Shown here: positions 5,765-15,394 of the stretch, piece by piece
Numbering within the stretch: position 1 is the stretch's first letter
How the letters are laid out: every line of letters begins with the position of its first letter
From: Leptospira sp.
GTDB lineage: Bacteria; Spirochaetota; Leptospiria; Leptospirales; Leptospiraceae
Length of the DNA stretch: 26,093 nt
NCBI GenBank assembly: GCA_027533185.1
Contig: JAPZTS010000047.1
Span: 1 to 26,093, forward strand
Direction: 5' to 3'
Position numbers and translations under genes: made by a program
The notes under the pieces: generated by a model
Database searches by the model: none
Told to the model about the DNA's origin: nothing
Seen by the model: the letters and a program-made list of their open reading frames with translations, nothing else

Positions 5765-8011
5765 ATGGAAACACTCTTTCAAAGCGAATCAAAGTTTAAC
5801 CTTCTTCTTGGTGCGGATATACTCAGTCCTTATTTTTATTTAATTTTGGTATCGGCCGTTTATTTGACAATCCAACTCGGATTCCCCCAGATTCGATTTC
5901 TGTTCTTAGGTCTGAAAATTCTCACGGGGAATATGGACTTTAAAGGCTCGAAGGGTCAACTTGTCCATTCGCAGGCTTTTTTTGCAGGAATTGGCTCCTC
6001 TCTTCTAACCGGTTCTGTTTTGGGAACAGCACTTGCAATTGCATACGGTGGGATCGGTGTTATCTTTTGGATTTGGGTGGTTTCTCTTCTTGTGATGCCT
6101 ATCCGCTTTGTTTCATCTACTCTTGCGGTAAAATTTCGAAACAAACTGCCGAGCGGTCGTTATCTTTCTGGCCCTATGTATTCGATTGAGAAATCTCTTC
6201 GCGCCAAGTGGCTCGCAATTGCCTTTTCTCTTACGAGTATATTTACTGTTCTGATATTCGGTGGGATATTTCCTTTTATCGGGCTGAGCTTTATCACCAA
6301 AGAAGGTTTGGGGCTTTCTGGCATGAGTGGTCCAATCACGATCGCCGTTGTACTTATGTTTGTCGTTGTGGGTGGAATCCGTCGCGTGGGCGCAACGGCT
6401 TCGATCATAGCCCCTCTTGGTATCTTGCTGTTTCTATTTTCCTATTTTTCTATTTTTGGGCAAGGTCTCGTATCATTTTTTGCCTTCCTAACGGATGTTT
6501 GTAAGGAAGCGTTTAGCATAAAAGCCATGGAAGGTGGAGGGGCTTTTGGAATCCTTAGAACACTTTCGGTATCTCTCAGTGTCTTTTTTCTTTCTACTGA
6601 AACTGCCGTAGGAAAATCTTCGGGGATTGCCGGAGTCGTTCGTACGGATTATGCCGCCAAACAAGGTTTAGTGAGTATGCTTGCATCCTTTTTTGAAGGG
6701 ATCATTATGGCAACTCTGATAGGGTTTGCACTCTATTCTTATGGAGCTGTCACACTTACAACAATTTTAGAGTTTCCTACGAGGATCATAACAGACACAA
6801 ATCAGATTTCAGTTTTTCTATTTTTGGGCTCTTTTCTCTGTTTTGGGCTACTCAGTCTTGCGGGTTGGTTTTATTCTGGGGAACAAAACGCCTTCTATCT
6901 ATTTGGTGAAAAATTTTCTAATTTTTTCCGAATTCTCTTTTTTGGAAGTTTGTTGGTATTTGCCTTCTTTTACGTAAGATATGGAATAGATGTTCTAACG
7001 TATGTTATGAAGATAGGGTATACCTTAGCCGTTATTACATCAGTTCCTCTTTTGATTGCAATTCTGATGCTTGGAAAATCAGCCAAATTGGAATTGAATA
7101 AGTATCTGAATGAATCTGGCGTTCGCTATGAAATATTCAAAGATATCTATCTTCTTTTTTTAACTCTATTGCCCAAAAATCTCATCTCTAAATTGTTTGG
7201 AATCTTTTCGATGATGAAACTTCCGCGTTTTATGATGATTCCGATTTTAAAGGCCTTTGCAAAAGCCTATAAAATCAATTTGGACGAAGCAGAGCTCGAA
7301 ATTAAAGAATATGCCTCACTCAACCAGTTCTTCACCCGAGCTCTCCGGGCAGAAGCCAGGATTATCGATTCTGCAGCCAACGCAATTGTTTCGCCGACAG
7401 ACTCTCGGATTACAAGTTTTGGAGACATCAACCAGTCTACAATCATTCAGGCAAAGGGAATCGATTATTCCGTAAAGGAATTGTTAGGCTCTGAAAAATT
7501 TTATCCTAGTTTTACAAATGGAAAATACATAACCTTTTATCTATCTCCGCAAGACTACCACCGAATCCACAGTCCTTTTGCAGGTCAAATCTTAGGATAT
7601 TATTATGAACCTGGAAAGTTATTTCCAGTGAATGATCTAGCTGTTCTGAATATACGTGGTCTATTCCCAAAAAATGAAAGACTCATTACATTCCTTCAGA
7701 CGGAGTATGGTAAGGTTGCAGTGATTAAAGTTGGGGCGTCTAACGTAGGTAAAATCCGAGTCACGTATGACAACAAAATTGTTACGAACAACTGGATCCG
7801 TTTTGCTAAGGAGCACCATTACAAAGATGTATCGATAATGATCGATAAGGGATCTGAGCTTGGGCGTTTTGAAATGGGTTCCACTGTAATTTTGGTTTTT
7901 GAAAGTGATACCGTAGACCTCGGGCCTTTGAAGAAAGATGAAAAAATCCAGTATGGAACAGTAGTCGGTAGTTTCAGGAAAAAAATCACAAAACTCCCTG
8001 TGAAGGTTTAA
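5765..8011 (+). CDS. psd: AGCS-type symporter domain fused to phosphatidylserine decarboxylase
   Basis: One uninterrupted 748-residue protein. Residues 1 to about 437 are a polytopic membrane domain related to the AGCS sodium:alanine symporters. It is recognisable by [10 protein letters not shown] (95-104), the A-V-K-F-R...G-P-M-Y-S-I-E-K segment and a Q-G-L-V-S-M-L helix. Residues about 455-748 are a full class I phosphatidylserine decarboxylase. It shows F-F-T-R-A-L (522-527), P-T-D-S with aspartate 546, [13 protein letters not shown] (592-604), and M-G-S-T (704-707). By family knowledge, cleavage before serine 706 makes the pyruvoyl group, leaving an alpha chain of about 43 residues. The product forms phosphatidylethanolamine from phosphatidylserine at the inner membrane. 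Transporter signature residues are altered, so transport is doubtful. The DUF971 gene follows after 2 bases. Confidence 0.92.
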   Translation: METLFQSESKFNLLLGADILSPYFYLILVSAVYLTIQLGFPQIRFLFLGLKILTGNMDFKGSKGQLVHSQAFFAGIGSSLLTGSVLGTALAIAYGGIGVIFWIWVVSLLVMPIRFVSSTLAVKFRNKLPSGRYLSGPMYSIEKSLRAKWLAIAFSLTSIFTVLIFGGIFPFIGLSFITKEGLGLSGMSGPITIAVVLMFVVVGGIRRVGATASIIAPLGILLFLFSYFSIFGQGLVSFFAFLTDVCKEAFSIKAMEGGGAFGILRTLSVSLSVFFLSTETAVGKSSGIAGVVRTDYAAKQGLVSMLASFFEGIIMATLIGFALYSYGAVTLTTILEFPTRIITDTNQISVFLFLGSFLCFGLLSLAGWFYSGEQNAFYLFGEKFSNFFRILFFGSLLVFAFFYVRYGIDVLTYVMKIGYTLAVITSVPLLIAILMLGKSAKLELNKYLNESGVRYEIFKDIYLLFLTLLPKNLISKLFGIFSMMKLPRFMMIPILKAFAKAYKINLDEAELEIKEYASLNQFFTRALRAEARIIDSAANAIVSPTDSRITSFGDINQSTIIQAKGIDYSVKELLGSEKFYPSFTNGKYITFYLSPQDYHRIHSPFAGQILGYYYEPGKLFPVNDLAVLNIRGLFPKNERLITFLQTEYGKVAVIKVGASNVGKIRVTYDNKIVTNNWIRFAKEHHYKDVSIMIDKGSELGRFEMGSTVILVFESDTVDLGPLKKDEKIQYGTVVGSFRKKITKLPVKV

Positions 8012-8013
8012 GA

Positions 8014-8337
8014 ATGTCGCTCTCTCAGCTAGCTACAATGCCCAAAGAAATTCATTTTGATGACCAAAACCTAACAGTCCTTTGGAAGGATGGTTTTTTG
8101 TCAAAATTTGACCTTTTGGACCTCCGGAAAAAATGCCCATGTGCCACTTGCCGTGGTGGGCACGGTGGAAAGGTGGGCGCGGCCACGGGGAATATTACCT
8201 CCATCCGCTTACTTTCTTGGACAAAAGTGGGCCGCTATGCGATTTCCATTGTGTGGAGCGACTACCACAACACAGGAATTTACTCTTATGACAACTTACG
8301 CGCCTATTCGGAGGGATTGGAGTCGGCTTTTGACTGA
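8014..8337 (+). CDS. DUF971 (gamma-butyrobetaine hydroxylase N-terminal-like) zinc protein
   Basis: The 107-residue protein is a stand-alone DUF971 domain. The L-R-K-K-C-P-C-A-T-C-R-G motif places cysteines at 41, 43 and 46, and a histidine lies at 85 in S-D-Y-H-N-T-G. As I recall, the human carnitine-synthesis enzyme BBOX1 binds zinc in its N-terminal domain with cysteines 38, 40, 43 and histidine 82. The spacing here is identical, so zinc binding is very likely. No oxygenase domain is attached, so it is not a hydroxylase by itself. It starts two bases after the stop of the decarboxylase fusion and is probably translated with it. Bacterial stand-alone DUF971 proteins have no settled function; some lie beside iron-sulphur carrier genes. 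Confidence 0.85.
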   Translation: MSLSQLATMPKEIHFDDQNLTVLWKDGFLSKFDLLDLRKKCPCATCRGGHGGKVGAATGNITSIRLLSWTKVGRYAISIVWSDYHNTGIYSYDNLRAYSEGLESAFD

Positions 8338-8347
8338 TTTCTTCTAC

Positions 8348-8384
8348 TTTTTGTCAAACTAGAAAAAAACTAGGTGACAAAAAA
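8348..8384. repeat. Inverted repeat upstream of fliY
   Basis: The arms are TTTTTGTCA-aa-CTAG (8348-8362) and CTAG-g-TGACAAAAA (8370-8383), separated by seven A residues. It is the main structured element in the 94 bases between the DUF971 gene and fliY. Thymines lie on the 5' side and adenines on the 3' side on both strands. It therefore lacks the downstream T-tract of an intrinsic terminator in either direction. A binding site for a regulator of the flagellar operon, or an RNA fold in its leader, are possible readings. Confidence 0.55.
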
Positions 8385-8431
8385 AATCAGATTATGTCTC
8401 ATTATCCTAAGTTTTTCCGGAGAAATAGGGT

Positions 8432-9502
8432 ATGGGTGAAGGTTCGCTCTCACAAGACGAAATAGATGCACTTTTGCAGGGTGCCGATGATACATTCGAT
8501 CTATCTTCCCTCAGTGGCCAAGCAAGTTCGGCCTCGGACACTCTATCTCCTATTGATCGTGATATTATTTCTGATGTAATCGGCTCGGCATTTCAGGTTG
8601 CCGGGAACACTCTCGGAACAATTTTAGCAAAAAACACACGTTTTATGAACCCGGCGACGGAATCTGGTAGTTCCTCTGATATTCAAAAAGAATTAGGAAC
8701 AAAAACTGTAAGTTTATTTTCGAACATTAGCGGTAGTTTGGCGGGAAAAGTCTGCCTTATTATGGCACAAGAAAATGCTGCAAAAATCGCTGGCGTGATG
8801 ATGGGTGGAATGGCGCCTCCTGGGCAACTCGACAACGCTCAGCTTCAGACATTGAAAGATTCTCTTTCTCCGATTATCGGAACAATCACTGCTCAAATCG
8901 GAATGAAATTGGGTGGAGCTATGTCTGGTAGCCCCGCAGAAATTGCATTGGTTAACTCAGGACGCGATTTACAGCTTCCTGATGATGGGACTCTCGTAAA
9001 GACTTCTCTCAGTTTGAATATCGATGGTGTGGGATCATTTAAGGTATATTATGTGATTGGCCTTACTATGGCATCGTCCATACTAGATATCCAAAAAGGT
9101 GGCGGGCAGAAGACACAACAACAGTCAGGTGGTATGAATGTTGCCACTGGCGGGAATATGGGGATGGGAGGCGGACCTTCCTCCGTTGGAATCAAAGGCG
9201 TAAATTTCCCAAGTCTTGCAAATGCTGGAGCAGGTCCGGGTCAAACAAATCTCAATTTACTAATGGATGTACAGATGGCGCTCACGGTTGAGCTCGGTCG
9301 AACAAAAATGTACATTAAAGATATTTTAGGATTGGGTGAAGGTTCCATCATTGAGTTGGATAAGTTGGCGGGTGAACCCGTGGATCTTCTTGTCAATGGG
9401 AAACTCATTGCCAAGGGTGAAGTTGTTGTCATCGATGAAAACTTTGGTGTTCGTGTAACTGATATTGTAAGTCCTACGGATCGACTGAAAGGCGAAAAAT
9501 GA
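8432..9502 (+). CDS. fliY: Flagellar motor switch protein FliY (FliN-type)
   Basis: The 356-residue protein matches the leptospiral FliY in length and layout. The N-terminal L-S-Q-D-E-I-D-A-L-L-Q (residues 6-16) is the CheY-binding-like segment shared with FliM. A CheC/FliY-like domain (about 38-220) is followed by a glycine-, glutamine- and methionine-rich linker (about 225-255). A C-terminal SpoA/FliN domain (about 275-350) ends with R-V-T-D-I-V. It forms part of the C-ring that sets rotation direction and helps the export apparatus. In the CheC-like domain the two E-x-x-N phosphatase signatures read D48...G51 and D143...S146, so both asparagines are missing. A GGAG lies about 9 bases before the ATG. 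It begins the export operon and overlaps fliO by four bases. Confidence 0.92.
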   Translation: MGEGSLSQDEIDALLQGADDTFDLSSLSGQASSASDTLSPIDRDIISDVIGSAFQVAGNTLGTILAKNTRFMNPATESGSSSDIQKELGTKTVSLFSNISGSLAGKVCLIMAQENAAKIAGVMMGGMAPPGQLDNAQLQTLKDSLSPIIGTITAQIGMKLGGAMSGSPAEIALVNSGRDLQLPDDGTLVKTSLSLNIDGVGSFKVYYVIGLTMASSILDIQKGGGQKTQQQSGGMNVATGGNMGMGGGPSSVGIKGVNFPSLANAGAGPGQTNLNLLMDVQMALTVELGRTKMYIKDILGLGEGSIIELDKLAGEPVDLLVNGKLIAKGEVVVIDENFGVRVTDIVSPTDRLKGEK

Positions 9503-10293
9503 TTCAATCAGAGAAGTTCACTCAAAAAACAGACGGGAAACGTATGTACTTTTTTTATTTAGTACTTTTCTTCGTAACCACCTCTCTTTTTTCGCAGGCA
9601 ACGAATACCAAGGAATTGGATCAAATTCTGAGAAACGAATTGGGTCAAACTAGCAACAAACAGGTAACCGAAACCGAATCTCGTGTTGAGAAAAAAATAC
9701 CTTCTGAAAATTCGGAGTCCACGTTAAAAAATTCGGATTCATCCAGCCTTGATTCTGAAGTGAATCCGATCAAAGAAAGATATATAGAGACAAACGAGGA
9801 CAGTCCCTCAGCCACGTGGGTGCTACTCAAGATACTTTTTGTACTCTGTATTCTAGTAGGAGCTGGTTACTACTTAGTTTTGCAAATGCAAAAAACAAAA
9901 TCAGCACGATACCCTGTTAAAGGGTTTATGAAGGTTTTGTCCCACCTTCCTCTTTCCCAATCACAAAGTCTCCAAGTTGTGGAAGTGGGTGGAAAACTTT
10001 TAGTACTCGGGGTTGCGGACGGGTCAATAAACCTCGTTTCTGAAATTACATCTCCAGAAGAAAAAGCAAATATTCTAAAACAAAAAGATGAAGCGGATCC
10101 GTATGTTCCTAATTTTTTAGAAACACTTATGGAAAGTTTACAATCAAAAGCACAACGCAAGATTCGAATTAACAAAAATTCGCTCGAACGGAATGATGAT
10201 CCTATCGGTTTTGATATCCACTCAAAGGCAAAAGAAGGTCTAGAAAGATTGAGAAAACACAGAGAGATGTTAGAGGGCGGAGGTGCTAGCTGA
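9499..10293 (+). CDS. fliO: Flagellar export protein FliO (FliZ)
   Basis: The 264-residue protein has an N-terminal hydrophobic segment (about residues 17-32) ending F-S-Q-A, a long charged serine/glutamate-rich stretch to about residue 100, and a second membrane span (about 107-127). A FliO cytoplasmic domain follows, with G-F-M-K-V-L and G-G-K-L-L-V-L-G-V. FliO assists assembly of the FliP ring. Two starts are possible. The ATG at 9499 overlaps the fliY stop as ATGA. The ATG at 9544 (residue 16) has a fair GACGGGAAA site in front and would begin directly at a classic signal peptide. It overlaps fliP at its end. The call rests on topology, the C-terminal motif and operon position. Confidence 0.85.
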   Translation: MIQSEKFTQKTDGKRMYFFYLVLFFVTTSLFSQATNTKELDQILRNELGQTSNKQVTETESRVEKKIPSENSESTLKNSDSSSLDSEVNPIKERYIETNEDSPSATWVLLKILFVLCILVGAGYYLVLQMQKTKSARYPVKGFMKVLSHLPLSQSQSLQVVEVGGKLLVLGVADGSINLVSEITSPEEKANILKQKDEADPYVPNFLETLMESLQSKAQRKIRINKNSLERNDDPIGFDIHSKAKEGLERLRKHREMLEGGGAS

Positions 10294-11120
10294 TGTCTGA
10301 ATGTGTTAATCAAACGGCTCAAAGAAAAAACAAAGTCAAAAAACCATTTCTAATCTTAGTCAGTTTTGTTTTGATCGCTTTGTGTTTTTTTGGGGTGGGT
10401 TCCGAAGTTTTTGCGCAGGACAAAGGCACAAGAATCCCCATTCCGAATCTTTCGTTTAATGTGAATGAGGCAAAGTCCCCGAAAGATACCAGTCTTTCGC
10501 TTATGATTTTATTCTTAGTTACCATTCTTTCTTTAGCTCCAGCAATTGTAATGAGTGTTACCTCTTTTACTAAAATTGTAATCGTCCTAGATTTTGTTAG
10601 GCGCGCCCTTTCCCTGCAAAACCTGCCACCAAACCAGGTAATGATGGGTCTTGCACTTTTTATCACGTTCTTTATTATGGCACCAACCATTGGTAAGGTA
10701 AACGATGATGCATTACAGCCTTATTTGAATGGTAAAATTGATCAATCTGCCTTTTTTGAAGGATCTATGAAGCATTTGCGTGATTTCATGATTCGCCAGC
10801 TTGGAAAAGAAGGAACCAAGGATGTGGCTCTTTTTTTGAAGATAGGAAAAGTTCAAAATGTAAAATCTTTTGAAGATGTGCCATCTTATGTCTTGGTTCC
10901 AGCATTTATGTTATCTGAGATTAAAAAGGCGTTTATTATTGGAATCTATATCTTTATCCCATTTATTGTTATCGATTTGATTGTAGCATCCGCACTACTT
11001 GCGATGGGTTTTATGATGTTACCACCTGTCATGATTTCGCTACCACTAAAGTTAATTTTATTCATCCTGATTGATGGATGGAACTTACTCGTACTCGAAT
11101 TAGTGAGGAGCTATAAATGA
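10293..11120 (+). CDS. fliP: Flagellar type III export gate protein FliP
   Basis: The 275-residue protein contains the canonical FliP core: [15 protein letters not shown], then [13 protein letters not shown], and A-F-I-I-G near the third span. [16 protein letters not shown] is at the end. FliP forms the pentameric base of the export gate with FliQ and FliR. The N-terminus has a long basic n-region before a cleavable-looking signal segment ending V-F-A-Q-D (about residue 43). It is therefore some 25 residues longer than common FliP proteins, and a later start cannot be excluded. Start and stop overlap fliO (TGATG) and fliQ (ATGA). Confidence 0.96.
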   Translation: MSECVNQTAQRKNKVKKPFLILVSFVLIALCFFGVGSEVFAQDKGTRIPIPNLSFNVNEAKSPKDTSLSLMILFLVTILSLAPAIVMSVTSFTKIVIVLDFVRRALSLQNLPPNQVMMGLALFITFFIMAPTIGKVNDDALQPYLNGKIDQSAFFEGSMKHLRDFMIRQLGKEGTKDVALFLKIGKVQNVKSFEDVPSYVLVPAFMLSEIKKAFIIGIYIFIPFIVIDLIVASALLAMGFMMLPPVMISLPLKLILFILIDGWNLLVLELVRSYK

Positions 11121-11380
11121 CAGAAGTCGATGTGGTGAATCTTATACGAGAAGCATTCATTGTTACATTAAAAATCTCAAGTCCCATTCTAATTACCGCT
11201 TTGGTGGTGGGTTTGATCGTTGGTATTTTACAGACAACTACGTCAATCCAAGAACCGACAATCGCATTTGTTCCAAAGTTAGTTTCTATATTTGCCGTGA
11301 TCGTTTTTTTTTCCGCTTGGATGGTTCGTGTGATAACTGATTACACGCGTGAGATTTTTTTTATGATAGAAAAGATATGA
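11117..11380 (+). CDS. fliQ: Flagellar type III export gate protein FliQ
   Basis: The 87-residue protein has two membrane spans separated by a short polar turn, the usual size and shape for FliQ. The pattern near residues 30-50, [17 protein letters not shown], includes the conserved Q-x-x-T-x-I-Q-E segment of the family. Four FliQ copies wrap the FliP-FliR gate. It overlaps fliP by four bases and is followed by fliR one base after its stop, consistent with tight co-translation. Confidence 0.96.
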   Translation: MTEVDVVNLIREAFIVTLKISSPILITALVVGLIVGILQTTTSIQEPTIAFVPKLVSIFAVIVFFSAWMVRVITDYTREIFFMIEKI

Positions 11381-11381
11381 T

Positions 11382-12164
11382 ATGGAACCATTCATTTTAC
11401 ACTTTCAATCTTTCCTTTTCGTTCTCTTTCGCATTTTAGGACTTTTTTTAGTCGCGCCTTTCTTTTCTTCAGACTCTATCAATTTTTCTCTTAGGATGAT
11501 CTTTGCCTTTTTAGTGTCTTTGATTTGTTACCCTGTTGTAGCCGGATTTATGCCACAAGTACCGCCACACATGGTAAACTTTGGAATTCTGGTCATTAGC
11601 GAAATGTTAGTTGGAGTATTTATTGGATTTATCGTTTCGGTCGTTTTCTCTGCATTTCAAATGGCGGGTGAATTTTTTAATAACCAAATTGGCTTTGGTT
11701 ATACAGAAATCTTAGACCCAGTTACTCAAAACTCACTTCCTGCAATTGGTACCATCAAAAACCTCATGGCGACCGCACTCTTTTTAGTTATTGGAGCACA
11801 TAGATTTCTTATCGAAACACTTGCTTATTCATTTCAAAAGATTCAGATTTTATCTTTCTCAAACAAAGTAAATACTGGTATGTACAAACTTTTACAAGAG
11901 TCGATAGGTGCGATGTTTGTTGTGGCATTTAAAATTGCACTCCCAGTTATGGGAATACTTTTTCTTGTAAGTTTAGCTGAAGGTTTGATGGGCAAAGCAG
12001 CCCAACAAATGAATGTTATGTCTTTGTCTTTCCCTTTAAAGGTTTTTATTGGAACTTTGACCTTGATTGCTACCCTTACTTTTATAAGCTCACAAATGAT
12101 TCAGGGTATACAGATTTCAATGGATAAGGCAAATCTCCTGATCCGGGAGTGGCCCACGCCATGA
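11382..12164 (+). CDS. fliR: Flagellar type III export gate protein FliR
   Basis: The 260-residue polytopic protein begins with F-R-I-L-G-L-F-L-V-A-P-F-F-S. It carries G-F-I-V-S-V-V-F-S-A-F-Q-M-A-G-E near residue 83 and the following G-F-G-Y-T-E-I-L-D-P segment typical of FliR. Length is normal for the family. FliR is the single-copy member that completes the FliP5-FliQ4-FliR1 export gate. The stop codon shares ATGA with the best start of flhB, so those two are probably coupled. Confidence 0.96.
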   Translation: MEPFILHFQSFLFVLFRILGLFLVAPFFSSDSINFSLRMIFAFLVSLICYPVVAGFMPQVPPHMVNFGILVISEMLVGVFIGFIVSVVFSAFQMAGEFFNNQIGFGYTEILDPVTQNSLPAIGTIKNLMATALFLVIGAHRFLIETLAYSFQKIQILSFSNKVNTGMYKLLQESIGAMFVVAFKIALPVMGILFLVSLAEGLMGKAAQQMNVMSLSFPLKVFIGTLTLIATLTFISSQMIQGIQISMDKANLLIREWPTP

Positions 12165-13267
12165 TCTTAGTCAATTATGACATAGACCTTCAGCTTTTTG
12201 CTGCTGCAGACGAGGGTAGGACTGAACCACCCAGCGAGCGTCGTAGGCGTGAGGAAAAGGAAAAAGGAAATGTTCCCAAGTCGAATGAAGTATCATCGAC
12301 TTTAGTTCTTTTGGGTGGAACGGTCGTATTTTATTTATTAGGTGATACTTTTGTCAAAAACTCTGCCATCTTTATTCGCAAATACCTTTCTATGGGAACA
12401 ACGGTTGAGCGGTTTGGCGCAGAAGAATTTCGAGTAGTGCTATCGGGTGTGTCTAGAGATTTTTTTAACCTTCTTTGGCCTGTATTGGCCATTACTATGA
12501 TTTTTGCGATCGTCGGTAATGTCGTTCAAGTAGGATTTATGTTCACTCCTCGTGCTCTATCGTTCCGTTTTGATCGAATCAGTCCCAATTTTAAGAGAAT
12601 TTTGCCCAATCGCCAAACAATGTTTAATTTAGTTAAGTCACTTGCTAAAGTGATCTTGATTGGGTTTATCAGTTATATCTTAATTACCGGAGATTTTTTG
12701 AAGGTCCTTTTAACAGGCAATATGGGGATGATGGAGGCAATCGGTCTCATCACTTACTCTGGATTTAAGATCATGATGGCAGTTGGGTTGGTTTTATTGG
12801 CAATTGCAGTATCCGATTTTTATTTTCAAAAATCTGAATTTGAAGAATCACTCAAACAAACTCCTTCTGAAGCCAAACGAGAAATGAAAGAAGACTCTGG
12901 AGATCCTATCCTTAAAAACAGAAGGATGCAGCTTGCACGTGAGATGATGCAAGGGAATATGCTGAAAGAAGTTCCCAAAGCTGACGTGGTAATTACCAAT
13001 CCAACTCACTATTCGGTCGCCTTACTTTATGAAGTTGGAAGAGACGCAGCTCCAAGAGTCATAGCAAAAGGCGAGAATCGAATCGCTCTAGAGATTCGAC
13101 GTATTGCTCGCGAAAATGATGTTCCAATCGTTGAAAGCCCGAAACAAGCACGTTTATTATATGCAGAAGTTGATGTTGGTAAAGAAATTCCAAAAGAGTT
13201 TTTTGAGGCAATTGTTGCGATTCTCATTACACTCGAAAAATTCAAAAGAAAAGTAGGGATCGGTTAA
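12161..13267 (+). CDS. flhB: Flagellar export switch protein FlhB
   Basis: The protein is 368 residues from the ATG at 12161. I prefer this start over the GTG at 12149 because it gives the same four-base ATGA overlap as the other genes here and has GGGAG 11 bases upstream. After the family start D-E-G-R-T-E-P-P-S-E-R-R come four membrane spans, a helical linker and the autocleavage motif N-P-T-H at residues 280-283. Cleavage between N280 and P281 by family knowledge changes substrate specificity from hook/rod proteins to filament. The catalytic site is intact. FlhA follows after three bases. Confidence 0.96.
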   Translation: MILVNYDIDLQLFAAADEGRTEPPSERRRREEKEKGNVPKSNEVSSTLVLLGGTVVFYLLGDTFVKNSAIFIRKYLSMGTTVERFGAEEFRVVLSGVSRDFFNLLWPVLAITMIFAIVGNVVQVGFMFTPRALSFRFDRISPNFKRILPNRQTMFNLVKSLAKVILIGFISYILITGDFLKVLLTGNMGMMEAIGLITYSGFKIMMAVGLVLLAIAVSDFYFQKSEFEESLKQTPSEAKREMKEDSGDPILKNRRMQLAREMMQGNMLKEVPKADVVITNPTHYSVALLYEVGRDAAPRVIAKGENRIALEIRRIARENDVPIVESPKQARLLYAEVDVGKEIPKEFFEAIVAILITLEKFKRKVGIG

Positions 13268-13270
13268 TCT

Positions 13271-15382
13271 ATGAATTTTAAAGATCTTTTGAAACAATCT
13301 GACCTAATTCTAGGTATCGGGGTACTTGTTATCTTAGGGATGTTAATAGTCCCCTTACCAGGATTTGTTTTAGATTTACTAATTGTTGTAAGTATAGGGC
13401 TTGGACTTCTTATTTTGATGACTGCTTTGTCAGTTACAGAGCCAAGTGAATTTTCTATTTTTCCTAGTTTACTGTTGATAACGACACTGTTTCGACTTGC
13501 CTTAAACGTATCTACGACTAGGCAGATTCTTTCAAAAGGGCCTGCCATGAATTCAAGTGTGATTGAGGCATTTGGAACCTTTGTAGTAGGTGGGGAATCA
13601 GGACTTGGAAAGTATGTTGTTGGATTAATCATCTTTATCATTCTAACGATTGTTCAGGTTGTCGTAATCACAAAAGGTGCGACTAGGATCTCGGAAGTTG
13701 CAGCTAGATTTACGTTAGATGGATTGCCACAAAAGCAAATGTCCATTGATATGGAGTTGAATAGTGGTGCCATCACGGAAGCGGAAGCGAAAGTGAAACG
13801 TAAGAAAGTGCAAAGAGAAGTAGACTTTTACGGGGCTATGGATGGAGCCTCTAAGTTTGTTCAAGGAGATGTAAGGGCTGGTCTTATTATTACGGCAATC
13901 AATCTGATCGGAGGTATTCTGATCGGATCTACAATTCGTGGTGAGTCCTTTCTCGCATCTATCGAAACTTACGGGAAATTTACAATTGGGGATGGTCTTG
14001 TATCTCAGATTCCTGGACTATTGAGCACTACTGCAACAGGTATCATTGTTACACGGTCAAGTTCCGAACAAAAGTTAACTATGGAAATTAAAGGTCAGTT
14101 GTTTGGAAATGCCAAAACTCTCTACGTGGTAGCAGGGGCATTGGGACTTGCTTCTCTAATTCCCGGCCTACCATTTTTTTCTTTGGTTTTTCTAGGTGGT
14201 GCAGTCGGATATCTAGGTTATTCAATTGAACAAGTCGCAAAAGAAGAAATTAAAAAAATTGAAACAGTTTCGCAGGAAAAGACTCTAGAACGAAAACCAG
14301 AAAATTATATCAAAGAGATAACTGTCGAAGCCATACAGGTTGAACTTGGTCGTGATTTACTTCCGTTAGTTGACTCTTCTTCTGGCGGACATCTTTTAGA
14401 ACAGATTGCAAATACAAGGAAAAAATTTGCTATCGACTTTGGGTTAGTAATTCCTGCCATCCGGATCATTGATAATTTGGAGATTCCCGCGGATAATTAT
14501 ATTATTCGAATAAATGGAGTTGTCATTGGTCAAGCAGTGGTGAAGGCGGATCGACTCATGGCCATGAACAATAGCTCGAGAGCCCTGGATGCGATAAAAG
14601 GTGATCCTTTTGTCGAGCCGGCTTTCGGTTTAAAGGCAACTTGGATTGATCCTAATGATAAAATCGAGGTAGAGAACAAAGGATACTCCGTAGTTGACCC
14701 TTCCACCGTTATCATTACTCATCTAAAAGAGCTGATATCAAATTATGCATCCCAGCTACTCGGAAGAGAAGAAGTAAAGGCTTTACTGGAACATTTGAGA
14801 CAGACTCACCCAACACTGGTTGGTGAACTAGACTATGACAAACAAGGTAGACTCGGAATCATACAACAAACTTTACAGAACCTACTAGCAGAAGGTTTGT
14901 CGATCAAAAATCTTCCTAAAATCATGGAAGCGATTGCGAATAACCTTCCTAAGACGATGGATCCATTCATTCTATCTGAGTCCGTTCGGCAAGCACTTTC
15001 TAGACAGATTGTGAATGACTATCTTTCGCCTGATGGAAAACTCCATGTTGTCATGATCGATCCAAGAATTATAGATCGATTGAACAAAAGTTTGATGCAA
15101 GATGACCAAGAGGGAAGAATATTAATATTGCCTCATGAATTGCGTGTTCGAATTATGGAGGCGGTTTATACTGAGCACCAAAAGGCATTAGAAGAGAACC
15201 GATTTTTGATCTTTGTCATTTCAAGATACTTACGTCAGCCGTTTGCATTCTTTTTGACAAAGGAGCTCCCTTCTCGAAACTTTGCAGTAATTGCCTCTGA
15301 GGAGATCCAAAGAGGCGTCGCAACAGAGATTTCTTCGGTCCTCAGTTTACCGACAAGGGAAGAGCAACCACAAGAAGCGTAA
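13271..15382 (+). CDS. flhA: Flagellar export protein FlhA
   Basis: The 703-residue protein is full length. Eight membrane spans fill residues 1 to about 320, with the charged cytoplasmic loop between. The FHIPEP-family signature [12 protein letters not shown] lies near residue 240. A large cytoplasmic domain from about residue 345 binds chaperone-substrate complexes and forms the nonameric ring under the gate. The membrane part is proposed to use the proton motive force. It is the last flagellar gene of this operon. In Borrelia and Treponema the next genes are usually flhF and an flhG/fleN-type gene, but here a tRNA modification gene follows 12 bases later. Confidence 0.97.
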   Translation: MNFKDLLKQSDLILGIGVLVILGMLIVPLPGFVLDLLIVVSIGLGLLILMTALSVTEPSEFSIFPSLLLITTLFRLALNVSTTRQILSKGPAMNSSVIEAFGTFVVGGESGLGKYVVGLIIFIILTIVQVVVITKGATRISEVAARFTLDGLPQKQMSIDMELNSGAITEAEAKVKRKKVQREVDFYGAMDGASKFVQGDVRAGLIITAINLIGGILIGSTIRGESFLASIETYGKFTIGDGLVSQIPGLLSTTATGIIVTRSSSEQKLTMEIKGQLFGNAKTLYVVAGALGLASLIPGLPFFSLVFLGGAVGYLGYSIEQVAKEEIKKIETVSQEKTLERKPENYIKEITVEAIQVELGRDLLPLVDSSSGGHLLEQIANTRKKFAIDFGLVIPAIRIIDNLEIPADNYIIRINGVVIGQAVVKADRLMAMNNSSRALDAIKGDPFVEPAFGLKATWIDPNDKIEVENKGYSVVDPSTVIITHLKELISNYASQLLGREEVKALLEHLRQTHPTLVGELDYDKQGRLGIIQQTLQNLLAEGLSIKNLPKIMEAIANNLPKTMDPFILSESVRQALSRQIVNDYLSPDGKLHVVMIDPRIIDRLNKSLMQDDQEGRILILPHELRVRIMEAVYTEHQKALEENRFLIFVISRYLRQPFAFFLTKELPSRNFAVIASEEIQRGVATEISSVLSLPTREEQPQEA

Positions 15383-15394
15383 AGGAGAAGCACT

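Noticed and set aside
9870..10322. Minus-strand 150-residue frame over fliO
   Set aside because: Antisense to fliO, no ribosome site and no recognisable domain.
10319..10690. Minus-strand 123-residue frame inside fliP
   Set aside because: Shadow of a conserved gene with low-complexity composition.
12149..12160. GTG start for flhB at 12149
   Set aside because: ATG at 12161 gives the four-base ATGA overlap used throughout the operon and has a GGGAG in front.
13264..13641. Minus-strand 125-residue frame inside flhA
   Set aside because: Antisense shadow of the conserved FlhA membrane domain; many serine, threonine and proline codons arise from reversed membrane codons.
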